64,000 bases of DNA from GCA-2746605 sp963710615. Lineage in GTDB: Bacteria > Bacteroidota > Ignavibacteria > Ignavibacteriales > Melioribacteraceae. The notes beneath the pieces were generated by a model. That model was given only the letters and a program-made list of their open reading frames with translations. It did not search any database and was not told the DNA's origin. The position numbers and the translations under genes are program-made. Location: positions 1-64,000 of the forward strand of contig CAVQBF010000027.1 of NCBI GenBank assembly GCA_963710615.1. The letters run 5' to 3'. Shown in pieces: positions 48,209 to 55,953 of the stretch. Positions within the stretch are counted from its first letter, which is position 1. Each line of letters starts with the position of its first letter.

Positions 48209-48712
48209 ATGAAAAAGTTATTTAGCGGTATTATTGTTTTAACAATTGTATTGGTGCTAGTTTCAAATTTATTTGCTCAAAAATCCAAAGACAGATTAAT
48301 GAAAAAAGGATTTGGTATTGAAAAATTAAATTTAACTGAAGACCAAAAAACAAAATTTGATGAAATTAGATTTACGCACCAAGAAAAAGTTATTGATCTA
48401 AAAGCACAATTAAGAAAGAATCAGCTTGAAATAAAAAGAATCTTTGCATCAAACGAAATTAATGAATCAGAAGTAATTAATTTAACCGGCAGGAGTAATG
48501 AAATAAAAGCTGACCTAAAAAATTCTAAAGTTAAAATGTGGTTTGATGTAAATAAAATTCTAAACGATGACCAAAAACAAATTTGGAAAAATCATTTTAA
48601 AGACTATCGAGAAAATAGAAAAGCAAAATTTGAGAATAACAATAATAGAGGGAATAGAAAAGATAACTTTAGACGTGATAATAGAACGGGAAGAAAAAAT
48701 TTGCAGAATTAA
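48209..48712 (+). CDS. Periplasmic Spy/CpxP-like protein, divergent from the ECF sigma gene
   Basis: This 167-residue protein has a signal peptide (MKKLFSGIIVLTIVLVLVSN, then LFAQ). The mature part is helical: LNLTEDQKTKFDEIRFTHQE and ILNDDQKQIWKNHFKDY are two LTxxQ-type repeats, as in Spy, CpxP and ZraP, and the tail is Arg/Asn-rich. GGAGG lies seven bases before the ATG. It probably belongs to the same regulon as the sigma factor, as a chaperone or sensor in the periplasm. It has its own terminator. Confidence 0.85.
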   Translation: MKKLFSGIIVLTIVLVLVSNLFAQKSKDRLMKKGFGIEKLNLTEDQKTKFDEIRFTHQEKVIDLKAQLRKNQLEIKRIFASNEINESEVINLTGRSNEIKADLKNSKVKMWFDVNKILNDDQKQIWKNHFKDYRENRKAKFENNNNRGNRKDNFRRDNRTGRKNLQN

Positions 48713-48741
48713 AATGTAACTTAATAAAATTCTTAAATATC

Positions 48742-48777
48742 AATGCCGGTTTAGAAGTTTATTATCCGGCATTTTTA
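48742..48777 (+). terminator. Rho-independent terminator after the Spy-like gene
   Basis: Stem AATGCCGG / CCGGCATT with a 16-base loop followed by TTTATTGTTT, about 30 bp past the stop. Confidence 0.82.
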
Positions 48778-48798
48778 TTGTTTGGTAATCTTCTACTA

Positions 48799-49560
48799 TT
48801 ACTGATTATTTGATTTTAATTTCTCAATACTTTTCATGTATCTCTGGTATCCTTCCGGAATTTTTGGACCGTGCAAATTCATTTTAGCAGAAGCAGATTT
48901 TTCTACAATTATTGCTTCACCTTTTTCATCAACAAAATAATGAGATACAAGTGAAAATATTTCATCGTAGCTTTTTATTTTTAATAGCTGCTGTCCAAAA
49001 AGCTGATCGAAAAAATAAATTAAATCTTCTTTGCTCCCTCTCCAAGTAATTCTCTTCTGTTTATTTTGAAGCAGTTCTCTTATTGATGTTGAATTTTCAG
49101 ATTGAATTAAATGATCATCAATTAATCCGGTTTCTGTTTCCTTTAGTTTTTCCATTTTACCAACATTTTTATTTTCAGAATAATTTTTGTCTTCCCGCTT
49201 AGAAATCCAATACTCAATATCAGAATCGATAATTTTTAGAAAATTTTGATACTTAATAACTTCTTCTTTTAAATGTCTTTTTAATATTTCATCACTGATA
49301 TATCTTTCACCATAAAGTGGCGAGTTGTAATAGCTTATAACTTTCTGCAAAAATTCAGTTAATTCATCACAACCATCTTCAGCAAAAATGTTCTTCTTAG
49401 CATATTTTTTTAACGATTGAAACTTACTCCTAGTAAAGCACTGTATTACCCTGTTCACATCTACTTTGACTTTATAGAGGTAACTTATTTTATCCTCGGG
49501 CGTACTTATAGTACTAAGAGTAAAAAGTACTCTGTTATAATTAAATTTATTTTCTCCCAT
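48799..49560 (-). CDS. Hypothetical cytoplasmic protein, possibly RteC-like
   Basis: This 253-residue protein has no signal peptide and no transmembrane segment. It is helical and charged. The segment ITWRGSKEDLIYFFDQLF (about 173-190) resembles the IxW.GSK.DL motif in the C-terminal part of RteC-like proteins of Bacteroidetes mobile elements, but I see no integrase or transfer genes nearby. I do not assign a function. It is separated from the SDR genes by about 73 bp. Confidence 0.7.
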   Translation of the reverse strand: MGENKFNYNRVLFTLSTISTPEDKISYLYKVKVDVNRVIQCFTRSKFQSLKKYAKKNIFAEDGCDELTEFLQKVISYYNSPLYGERYISDEILKRHLKEEVIKYQNFLKIIDSDIEYWISKREDKNYSENKNVGKMEKLKETETGLIDDHLIQSENSTSIRELLQNKQKRITWRGSKEDLIYFFDQLFGQQLLKIKSYDEIFSLVSHYFVDEKGEAIIVEKSASAKMNLHGPKIPEGYQRYMKSIEKLKSNNQ

Positions 49561-49633
49561 TCCACTTAAATGTATTTATATACATTTTCCCATTTCAACT
49601 ATCGGAAAGAAAAAATAAATGTTTAGTTTTATT

Positions 49634-50344
49634 TTAAGGATTATTTGGCCGTATCTCTATCTCGCTAATAAGCGCCCTAGTTGGTAGTTTTAGGATAGAG
49701 TAGACAATATCAGCAATATCTTGTGGTTGAAGAAGCTCTTGTTTTTCTTCCGGGTGAATCGGTGAATCCATAATCATATCTGTAGCAACAGACCCGGGAC
49801 ATACAGCTACAACTTTAACATCATATTTTCTAACTTCCTGCATTAATGATCTTGAGAAACCCATTACAGCATGTTTAGTTGCTGAATACATTGTCCCATG
49901 CGAAAATCCGACCTTTCCTGCGAGTGATGAGATATTTATGATTGTGCCATTTCTCTTTTCAATCATGCTATTTATAACAGATTTGCAGAAATTGTAAACA
50001 CCAATCAAGTTAGTGTCTATCTGTGCTTTAAATTGTTCTAATGTTGAATTCACAAATGATTCAAAATGTGCTATCCCGGCATTATTAATTAAAACATCAA
50101 TTTTATTATATTTAGATAAAATTTCTTTGATTGAATTATTTACAAATTCTTTGTCGGCAACATCTCCGATAAAAGATAAGGTGTTTGAACCAAGGTTCGT
50201 CAGTTTTTCCTTCAGAGATTCTAGTCTTTTTAAATTACGACCATAAATTATTACATCGTAATTTTCATGAGCAAGTTTTAATGCAATAGCTTCTCCAATA
50301 CCCTTACTTGCTCCGGTCACTAAAGCCACATTTTTAGGACTCAT
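49634..50344 (-). CDS. Short-chain dehydrogenase/reductase (candidate sepiapterin reductase or similar)
   Basis: This 236-residue classical SDR has the NAD(P) motif TGASKGIG (11-18), NNAG, catalytic Ser in NISSLAGK and YSATK as the Tyr-Lys pair. GRNLKRLESL after the second strand suggests NADPH preference (Arg in place of Asp). It is the last of a tight run of five genes (bcp, PTPS-type enzyme, folE, SDR, SDR). Sepiapterin reductases are SDRs of this kind, so a pterin role is the contextual guess; sequence alone does not distinguish it from an acyl-ACP reductase. Confidence 0.85.
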   Translation of the reverse strand: MSPKNVALVTGASKGIGEAIALKLAHENYDVIIYGRNLKRLESLKEKLTNLGSNTLSFIGDVADKEFVNNSIKEILSKYNKIDVLINNAGIAHFESFVNSTLEQFKAQIDTNLIGVYNFCKSVINSMIEKRNGTIINISSLAGKVGFSHGTMYSATKHAVMGFSRSLMQEVRKYDVKVVAVCPGSVATDMIMDSPIHPEEKQELLQPQDIADIVYSILKLPTRALISEIEIRPNNP

Positions 50345-51046
50345 TTACAAATCTCCGGAAATTGGTTTTACTTCAATTTCTTCAGGACTCATATATTTGG
50401 AATTAGTGTAAATATCGTAAATAAAGTTTGCTAAACTTTTAGGGGTCATCATTTTATTTGAGTGAGTATTTAATACCGTATCCGGCCAAATATCTGTAGA
50501 GGTAGCTCCTGGATAAATATTGATTATTCTAATATTTTTACCTCTTAATTCTTCTCTTAAAACTTTTGAAAATGCCTGCAAACCGGTTTTAGATGCAGCA
50601 TAAAGAGAGCTGTTAGTAAACACTTTGTGAGCAACAACAGATAAAATATTTATTATTACACCGGAGTTATGTTCTATCATCGAAGGTAAAACCGATTTAA
50701 TGGTGTAAATTGAGCCTTTCAAATTCGTATCTATAATTTCCTCAATATCTGAAATATTATTTTCAACAAAAGGTTTGAATGATGATATACCAGCATTATT
50801 TATTAAACAATTAATCTTAAATTGATTCTGTAATTTTGATACAAGGTTAAAAACTTCATCTCTTTCTGCAACATTATTTTTGAACGCTAAAATCTTTCCT
50901 TTAAGCTTTTCCTCTTCAATAAACTTTTCAATTAATTCAACTCTTCTTGCGCTAGCAATAACTCGATTATTATTATTAGCAAATGTAATTGCTAAAGCTC
51001 TTCCAATTCCTGCACTTGCACCAGTTACCCAAACAGCATTTTCCAT
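50345..51046 (-). CDS. Short-chain dehydrogenase/reductase, second copy
   Basis: This 233-residue SDR has TGASAGIG (8-15), ASARR as likely NADPH contact, NNAG, and LYAASKTGLQ as the catalytic Tyr-Lys. It ends one base before the next SDR's ATG. The two are clearly paralogous but diverged. Its upstream neighbour is folE (eight bases). As with the first copy, a sepiapterin/pterin reductase role is suggested only by context. Confidence 0.85.
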   Translation of the reverse strand: MENAVWVTGASAGIGRALAITFANNNNRVIASARRVELIEKFIEEEKLKGKILAFKNNVAERDEVFNLVSKLQNQFKINCLINNAGISSFKPFVENNISDIEEIIDTNLKGSIYTIKSVLPSMIEHNSGVIINILSVVAHKVFTNSSLYAASKTGLQAFSKVLREELRGKNIRIINIYPGATSTDIWPDTVLNTHSNKMMTPKSLANFIYDIYTNSKYMSPEEIEVKPISGDL

Positions 51047-51054
51047 AAATAAAC

Positions 51055-51621
51055 TTATATCCTTTTATGAGAAATCAAATCTAAAAATTCACCTCTTGTC
51101 CTTGCATCATTCTTAAATTCCCCATGCATTGCACTGGTAAGAGTATAAGAATTTTGTTTTTCAACCCCTCGCATCATCATGCACATATGATAGGCTTCTG
51201 CAACAACACCAACTCCTTCAGGATTAAGATATTCGTCAATAACATTTGCAATTTCTTGGGTCATCCTTTCTTGAACTTGCAATCTGCGTGCAAAAACATC
51301 AACTAATCTGGGTATTTTACTTAGTCCAACGATTTTTCCGTTTGGAATATATGCAACATGCACTTTGCCATAAAATGGTAACATATGATGCTCGCACATA
51401 CTAAAAAAATCAATATCCTTAACAATTACCATTTCATCATACTTTTCCTCAAATATAGCATCATTTAGTACTTTACTAATATCTTTTGAATAGCCGGCTG
51501 TTAAATATTCATAAGCTTTTGCAACCCGTTCTGGAGTTCTTAATAGACCTTCCCTTTTGGGATCTTCACCAATTTCTTCTAAAATTGAATGAACTTTTGA
51601 TTCAACATTTTTTAAATTCAA
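51055..51621 (-). CDS. folE: GTP cyclohydrolase I
   Basis: This 188-residue enzyme converts GTP to 7,8-dihydroneopterin triphosphate. The zinc and active-site residues are in MCEHHMLPFYGK and AYHMCMMMRG, and the allosteric/structural GLSKIPRLVDVFARRLQVQE is full length. The product feeds folate, queuosine or biopterin synthesis. The PTPS-type gene ends four bases upstream of the ATG, so biopterin (or a relative) is the favoured destination in this locus. Confidence 0.97.
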   Translation of the reverse strand: MNLKNVESKVHSILEEIGEDPKREGLLRTPERVAKAYEYLTAGYSKDISKVLNDAIFEEKYDEMVIVKDIDFFSMCEHHMLPFYGKVHVAYIPNGKIVGLSKIPRLVDVFARRLQVQERMTQEIANVIDEYLNPEGVGVVAEAYHMCMMMRGVEKQNSYTLTSAMHGEFKNDARTRGEFLDLISHKRI

Positions 51622-51625
51622 AATA

Positions 51626-52033
51626 TTAATTCCCTTTATATTCTATATAATTATTTTCTGTTTCATGAAGTTTGACCGAATAAAGTTTGCCCGAAGGTAT
51701 TTTATCAACTAACTGATTCCAGATTCCAACTGCAAAATTTTCAGTTGTTGGATTAATTCCAGCTAGAAAATCAACGTCATGATTTAGATGTTTATGGTCA
51801 ACTTTTTTAACCACGTTTTCCAGAATAATAGTTTTAAGCTCTTTCAGATCAATAACATATCCAGTTTTTGGATCTATTTCACCGGCAACAATAACTTCAA
51901 GAGTATAGTTGTGTCCATGTCCGTTTGGATTGTTACATTTCCCAAAAATTTCATTATTCTCTTCATCGGTCAAATCAGTATTGTGCAATCTATGAGATGA
52001 ACTAAAAACTTCTCTTCTTGTTACGTATATCAT
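51626..52033 (-). CDS. 6-pyruvoyl-tetrahydropterin synthase-type enzyme (PTPS/QueD family)
   Basis: This 135-residue protein has zinc ligands H14 (SSHRL), H39 and H41 (NGHGHNY), catalytic Cys33 in FGKCNNPNGHGH, and Asp79-His80 in KVDHKHLNHDV. The segments LTDEENNEIFGKCNNPNGHG and GEIDPKTGYVIDLKEL, and HETENNYIEYKG at the end, are strikingly like animal PTPS, more than like the usual bacterial QueD. It sits beside folE. QueD activity for queuosine cannot be excluded; there is no queC or queE here. Confidence 0.9.
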   Translation of the reverse strand: MIYVTRREVFSSSHRLHNTDLTDEENNEIFGKCNNPNGHGHNYTLEVIVAGEIDPKTGYVIDLKELKTIILENVVKKVDHKHLNHDVDFLAGINPTTENFAVGIWNQLVDKIPSGKLYSVKLHETENNYIEYKGN

Positions 52034-52035
52034 AA

Positions 52036-52497
52036 TTATATCTCTTTTAAGTCATTAGAAACTTGATCAACATGACCATTAACTTTAACTTTAGGGTAAA
52101 TCTTTCTAATTATCCCCTTTTCATCGACCAAAACAGTCGTTCTCTCAACACCCATATATTTTCTACCGTACATGCTTTTTTCTTTCCAGACACCATATTT
52201 TTCGAGTACTTTTTTGTCCTCGTCACTTAGCAAAATAAATGGTAGCTCAAATTTTTCTGCAAATCGTTTATGACTTTGAACCGAATCCGGACTTAAACCA
52301 ATAATTACAGCGTTTGTTTTGCCAAATTTTGGAAATGCATCTCTAAAATCGCAAGCTTCGGCTGTACATCCGGAAGTATTATCTTTTGGATAAAAATACA
52401 AAACCACTTTCTTACCTAAAAATTCTTTTAAGGTTCGCTTGGTTCCTTCTGTATCTGGTAGTGAAATCGCAGGGGCTTTTTTGCCTACTTCAATCAT
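52036..52497 (-). CDS. bcp: Peroxiredoxin, thioredoxin-dependent thiol peroxidase (Bcp/PrxQ)
   Basis: This 153-residue protein has YFYPKDNTSGCTAEACDFRD, where the first Cys is the peroxidatic residue and the second (five residues later) the resolving Cys of the PrxQ class. It reduces hydroperoxides with thioredoxin. Two bases separate it from the PTPS-type gene, so it probably leads that transcription unit. Confidence 0.95.
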   Translation of the reverse strand: MIEVGKKAPAISLPDTEGTKRTLKEFLGKKVVLYFYPKDNTSGCTAEACDFRDAFPKFGKTNAVIIGLSPDSVQSHKRFAEKFELPFILLSDEDKKVLEKYGVWKEKSMYGRKYMGVERTTVLVDEKGIIRKIYPKVKVNGHVDQVSNDLKEI

Positions 52498-52682
52498 TTT
52501 AAAATATCCTTATAATAAATTCATATGTGCAAATATATACAAAATGTAAATAAAAGGAGAAAAATAACAAGATGTTTTATCTTATTCTATAAAGATATTT
52601 TTGAGATAAATCACTAAATCTATTTTAAATAACTATTATTTGACAATGAGAATAGATATAAAAAAACGTGAGGGGAATTGTA

Positions 52683-53096
52683 ATGAAAAAGATTATGTTA
52701 ATTTCGTTAATTGTAATAATTTTTGGTTTTTCAAATTTACTTTTTTCTCAGGATAAAATTGCATTAGCAGTAAATAATGAGAAAAATAATACCGAATTGA
52801 ATAAACTAAAAGTAAAAACAGATATAAAGGTAGAGCCAGATACTTCCGTGAAGAATAATAATTTTGATTCATTTCATTCAAACGGTATAAACTATAATTT
52901 ACCTAAAACCGGTTATGTTATTCTAAAAATTAAAGATCACGAAGGAACTGAAGTAGCTTCATTGGTCAACAGAGAGCAGAGTATGGGAAATCACTTTGCT
53001 CATTTTAGCACTATTAACTTAAATAGCGGAATTTACAAATATGAATTAATTTTGGATGAGAAAATTATTGCAAACAAGTTAATAATTGTTAATTAA
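52683..53096 (+). CDS. Small exported protein that is little more than a T9SS sorting tail
   Basis: From the ATG at 52683 (AGGGG lies nearby; an upstream GTG at 52668 is disfavoured) the product has 137 residues. A signal peptide (MKKIMLISLIVIIFGFSNLL) is followed by about 45 residues of Asn/Lys-rich sequence. Then INYNLPKTGYVILKIKDHEG, EVASLVNREQSMGNHFAHF and SGIYKYELILDEKI match the T9SS type A C-terminal domain. No cargo domain precedes it. It could be a decoy, a regulator or a degenerate gene. A bidirectional terminator follows. Confidence 0.8.
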   Translation: MKKIMLISLIVIIFGFSNLLFSQDKIALAVNNEKNNTELNKLKVKTDIKVEPDTSVKNNNFDSFHSNGINYNLPKTGYVILKIKDHEGTEVASLVNREQSMGNHFAHFSTINLNSGIYKYELILDEKIIANKLIIVN

Positions 53097-53120
53097 GAAT
53101 TTAAGCCAAATGTGTATATT

Positions 53121-53150
53121 AAAACCGTCCTAAAAATTTAAGACGGTTTT
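53121..53150. terminator. Bidirectional terminator between convergent genes
   Basis: Perfect 9-bp stem AAAACCGTC / GACGGTTTT with a 12-base loop. T-runs flank it on both strands, and it lies between the small T9SS-tail gene and dodecin. Confidence 0.82.
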
Positions 53151-53167
53151 CCGTTTATCAAATCTAG

Positions 53168-53371
53168 TTAGTCTTTAATTTTCCTGCCAATTTTAACAGT
53201 TACTTGAAACTCAAGTTTATCGTCATGAGTCACTCTTCCTCTTTGTTCTTTTACTTCAAACCAGGAAACACCTTGTTCTGTTTTAGCTTCCATAACTACT
53301 TTTTTGATTGCATCTGAAACTGAATCATTGGAGATACCGACTCTTTCAATAATTTCAAAAGATTTACTCAT
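53168..53371 (-). CDS. Dodecin (flavin-binding storage/buffer protein)
   Basis: This 67-residue protein matches the dodecin length and fold: one helix with AIKKVVMEAKT and a three-stranded sheet. VSWFEVKEQRG carries the conserved Trp that stacks on flavin in the dodecamer. It buffers flavin against light damage and free-flavin chemistry in other bacteria. Confidence 0.93.
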   Translation of the reverse strand: MSKSFEIIERVGISNDSVSDAIKKVVMEAKTEQGVSWFEVKEQRGRVTHDDKLEFQVTVKIGRKIKD

Positions 53372-53510
53372 TTTTACTATCCTTTCTTATTTGTTCAATG
53401 TATTTTGGCTGCAAAATTTACTTAAATTAAGGTTTTTAATAAAGTTAATTTTTAAATAAAACAATAATTTTTCATATGATTCAAAATATTTAATTATTTT
53501 TCAAAGAAAA

Positions 53511-53972
53511 ATGGCAATAGTTTTGAAAAAAGAGACAGCTCACGAACAATTTAAGAATTATCTAAGAAGAGCAAAACACAGAGTAACTCCAGAACGATTT
53601 GAAGTTTTAGATTATGCCTTAGATTACAAAGGTCATTTTGGTGCTGATGATTTGTACATTTTGATGAAGACAAAAAAATCAAATGTTTCTCGGGCGACTA
53701 TTTACAATACTTTAGAACTTTTAGCAAAGTGTGACCTTCTTGCAAAAAGAAATTTTGGAGATGGGATTACAAGATACGAATCAAGTTTTAATAGGAAAAA
53801 TCATGACCATTTAATTTGTACTAATTGCGGAAATATTACAGAATTTAGAAAGAGTAAAATTCAAGAAATTGTTGATGAGGTTTGTGAAGAACTTGGATTT
53901 GAAAGTGAAGGATACAGTTTCAATATCTTTGGGAAATGTAAAAATAAAGAATCGTGTAAAAACAGGAAATGA
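53511..53972 (+). CDS. Fur-family metalloregulator (Fur/PerR type)
   Basis: This 153-residue protein has a winged-helix domain (about 15-85; TPERFEVLDYALDYKGHFGA, then SNVSRATIYNTLELL) and a dimerisation domain. The regulatory and structural metal sites are in NHDHLICTNCGNITEF and GKCKNKESCKNRK. Whether it senses iron (Fur), peroxide (PerR) or zinc is not clear. It is divergent from dodecin. It ends one base before the MBL gene's GTG, suggesting an operon. Confidence 0.92.
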   Translation: MAIVLKKETAHEQFKNYLRRAKHRVTPERFEVLDYALDYKGHFGADDLYILMKTKKSNVSRATIYNTLELLAKCDLLAKRNFGDGITRYESSFNRKNHDHLICTNCGNITEFRKSKIQEIVDEVCEELGFESEGYSFNIFGKCKNKESCKNRK

Positions 53973-53973
53973 T

Positions 53974-54699
53974 GTGTTGAAGCAGAAGTTTACGCAAAAA
54001 TATCCTCTCGTTTGGAAGAAAAATAATTTTTATATTAAGATTTATTGTTCAATACCAAATATAGCTACCGGTATTATACTAACAACAGACAGATCTACTT
54101 TTATAATAGATCCTGGTGACGGAATACTACGTGATTTAAACAATGATTATTCATCAAAAGAAATTTTAGATATATCAGATATTTTTATCTCTCATGGTCA
54201 TCATGATCATGTAGGAGGAGTTTGGTCTCTTCTAACCTATCTTTCGGTTATGAAAAAATCTACCCCACTCAATATTTATTACCCAAAAGGTTGTCTAGAA
54301 ATTGAAAGTATTTATAAAGCTTTCCACAATGTTTACGAACGTGAATTAACGTATAAAATAATATTGAACAAGATTGATACTAGTAGAAGTTTTACAAGAC
54401 GACATGTCAAAGTAAAACCTTTCAAAGTTGAGCATAGGGAACCCTCTGAAGATGGCAAGGAAACTATTGAAGTTCCATCACTAGGATTTAAGTTTGATTA
54501 TAATGGTAAATCAATTTGCTACGGTGGTGATACTGCTTATTGTGATAATTTAGTTAAGATGGTTCAAAACTCTGATCTTGCGATTATTGAAGCTGGCGCT
54601 GAGACTGATGAAGAAAATGATTTACATTTAACTATTGAACAAGCTATGAACATTGGTAAAACCGCTAAGGATTATTTTTTGGTGCACGTGCCTGAGTAA
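53974..54699 (+). CDS. Metallo-beta-lactamase-fold hydrolase (RNase Z/phosphodiesterase-like)
   Basis: The start is taken as GTG at 53974, one base after the Fur stop; earlier ATGs in frame lie inside the Fur gene and give an unnatural N-terminus, and a TTG at 53977 is a close alternative. The product has about 241 residues. FIISPGDG-like strands (TFIIDPGDG) precede the zinc motif ISHGHHDHVGG (HxHxDH), with a later His in FKVEHREP and Asp in YGGDTAYCDN, matching the RNase Z-like subgroup. The substrate is unknown. The 3' end overlaps the convergent M23 gene by 35 bp. Confidence 0.83.
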   Translation: MLKQKFTQKYPLVWKKNNFYIKIYCSIPNIATGIILTTDRSTFIIDPGDGILRDLNNDYSSKEILDISDIFISHGHHDHVGGVWSLLTYLSVMKKSTPLNIYYPKGCLEIESIYKAFHNVYERELTYKIILNKIDTSRSFTRRHVKVKPFKVEHREPSEDGKETIEVPSLGFKFDYNGKSICYGGDTAYCDNLVKMVQNSDLAIIEAGAETDEENDLHLTIEQAMNIGKTAKDYFLVHVPE

Positions 54700-55945
54700 C
54701 TTCTATTGCTACACTTTCAATATTATTCAGCTTTATTTGTAAACTATCTTTAAGAATAAAAAAACTGTTCATATTACTATCAGCAATAGCTTTTGATGAG
54801 GGAAATTTTTGTGTGAGATAATTTACAAGAGAGCCGTTTTTCCAAAATCTAAAATCTAAATGTGGACCGGTAGATCGGCCAGTGCTGCCAACGTAACCAA
54901 TCACTTGTCCCTGCTTAACTTTAACACCGCTTCTAATTGATTTACCATAACCGGATAAATGAAGATAAGCAGATGTATAAACACTATTATGCCTAATCTT
55001 TACCATTTTACCTGCTGCACCTTTATTTCCAACACTTAAAACAATTCCATCACCAACAGCTTGCACTGGCGTCCCGACTGCTGCAGCATAGTCAATTCCC
55101 CTATGAGGTTTATATACACGCAAGATTGGATGTAAACGTCTCCCGGAATAACCGGAACTTATTCTTCGATATTTCAGAGGAGCCTTTAGAAATTTTTTCT
55201 GTAAACTTTTACCTTCTTCATCAAAATATTCCTTCCTTCCATCTTGAAGAAATAAATAAGCATTAAAAGGATTCCCTTTATGAATAAATTTTGCAGTTAA
55301 AACATCACCAATACCAACGGGTGTATCGTCAACGATTAATTCCTCATAAACTGCAAAAAACTGGTCCCCTTTTTGAATAGTGTAAAAATCAATTTGCCAA
55401 GCAAATATTTCTGCTAATTCTCCTGCAAGAACAATAGAAGCATTTTGATTGGCTAAAGTTTCATAAAGTGAAGAATTGATCGTTCCCGAAACAGTACGTT
55501 CTTTAATCTCTATATCCCTATCAACTATTGTAGTTGATATTGAATCCATCAGGTCAACTTTTACAAATTTTATTTTATTTATTTCGTAGATAAATGCATG
55601 AAGTGAATTTAAGGAATCCCGATTTTTATAAATGTAGTATTTTTTTTTGGGTTGGATTTTTCTAAAATCAAATATTGGTTTAGATTTATCAAATATTTCG
55701 GTAATCAATGAATAATCTATATCCGAAGACATCATTATATCGGCAAGTGTTTCATTCTTTTCAACAGTACCCTTTTCAACATCAAATGAATCGGCTATAA
55801 ATCCAAAATTATCTAATACTATTTTCTCTTCAATTGGTGTATAAGATTCTTGGCGATTTGTGCTGGAACAACTAGAGAGTATAACAAGTAGAAAAAGAGT
55901 AAGATTAATTTTTACAATTATCCTTTTTATTATCTTAAAATTCAC
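54665..55945 (-). CDS. M23-family LytM-like lipoprotein endopeptidase
   Basis: This 426-residue protein has a lipobox (TLFLLVILSSC) near the N-terminus, so it is probably anchored in the outer membrane, then an OapA/LysM-like N-terminal region and a LytM domain (about 280-385). The zinc pair H-x3-D is in PHRGIDYA; YLHLSGYG holds the catalytic His. The terminal motif reads PHLDFR where HxH is usual, so the last ligand is Asp, a variant known from other envelope M23 proteins. Likely a peptidoglycan cross-link cleaving enzyme or its regulator. It lies nine bases after the MoxR gene, same strand. Confidence 0.88.
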   Translation of the reverse strand: MNFKIIKRIIVKINLTLFLLVILSSCSSTNRQESYTPIEEKIVLDNFGFIADSFDVEKGTVEKNETLADIMMSSDIDYSLITEIFDKSKPIFDFRKIQPKKKYYIYKNRDSLNSLHAFIYEINKIKFVKVDLMDSISTTIVDRDIEIKERTVSGTINSSLYETLANQNASIVLAGELAEIFAWQIDFYTIQKGDQFFAVYEELIVDDTPVGIGDVLTAKFIHKGNPFNAYLFLQDGRKEYFDEEGKSLQKKFLKAPLKYRRISSGYSGRRLHPILRVYKPHRGIDYAAAVGTPVQAVGDGIVLSVGNKGAAGKMVKIRHNSVYTSAYLHLSGYGKSIRSGVKVKQGQVIGYVGSTGRSTGPHLDFRFWKNGSLVNYLTQKFPSSKAIADSNMNSFFILKDSLQIKLNNIESVAIEVTQARAPKNNP

Positions 55946-55953
55946 AGTATCGA

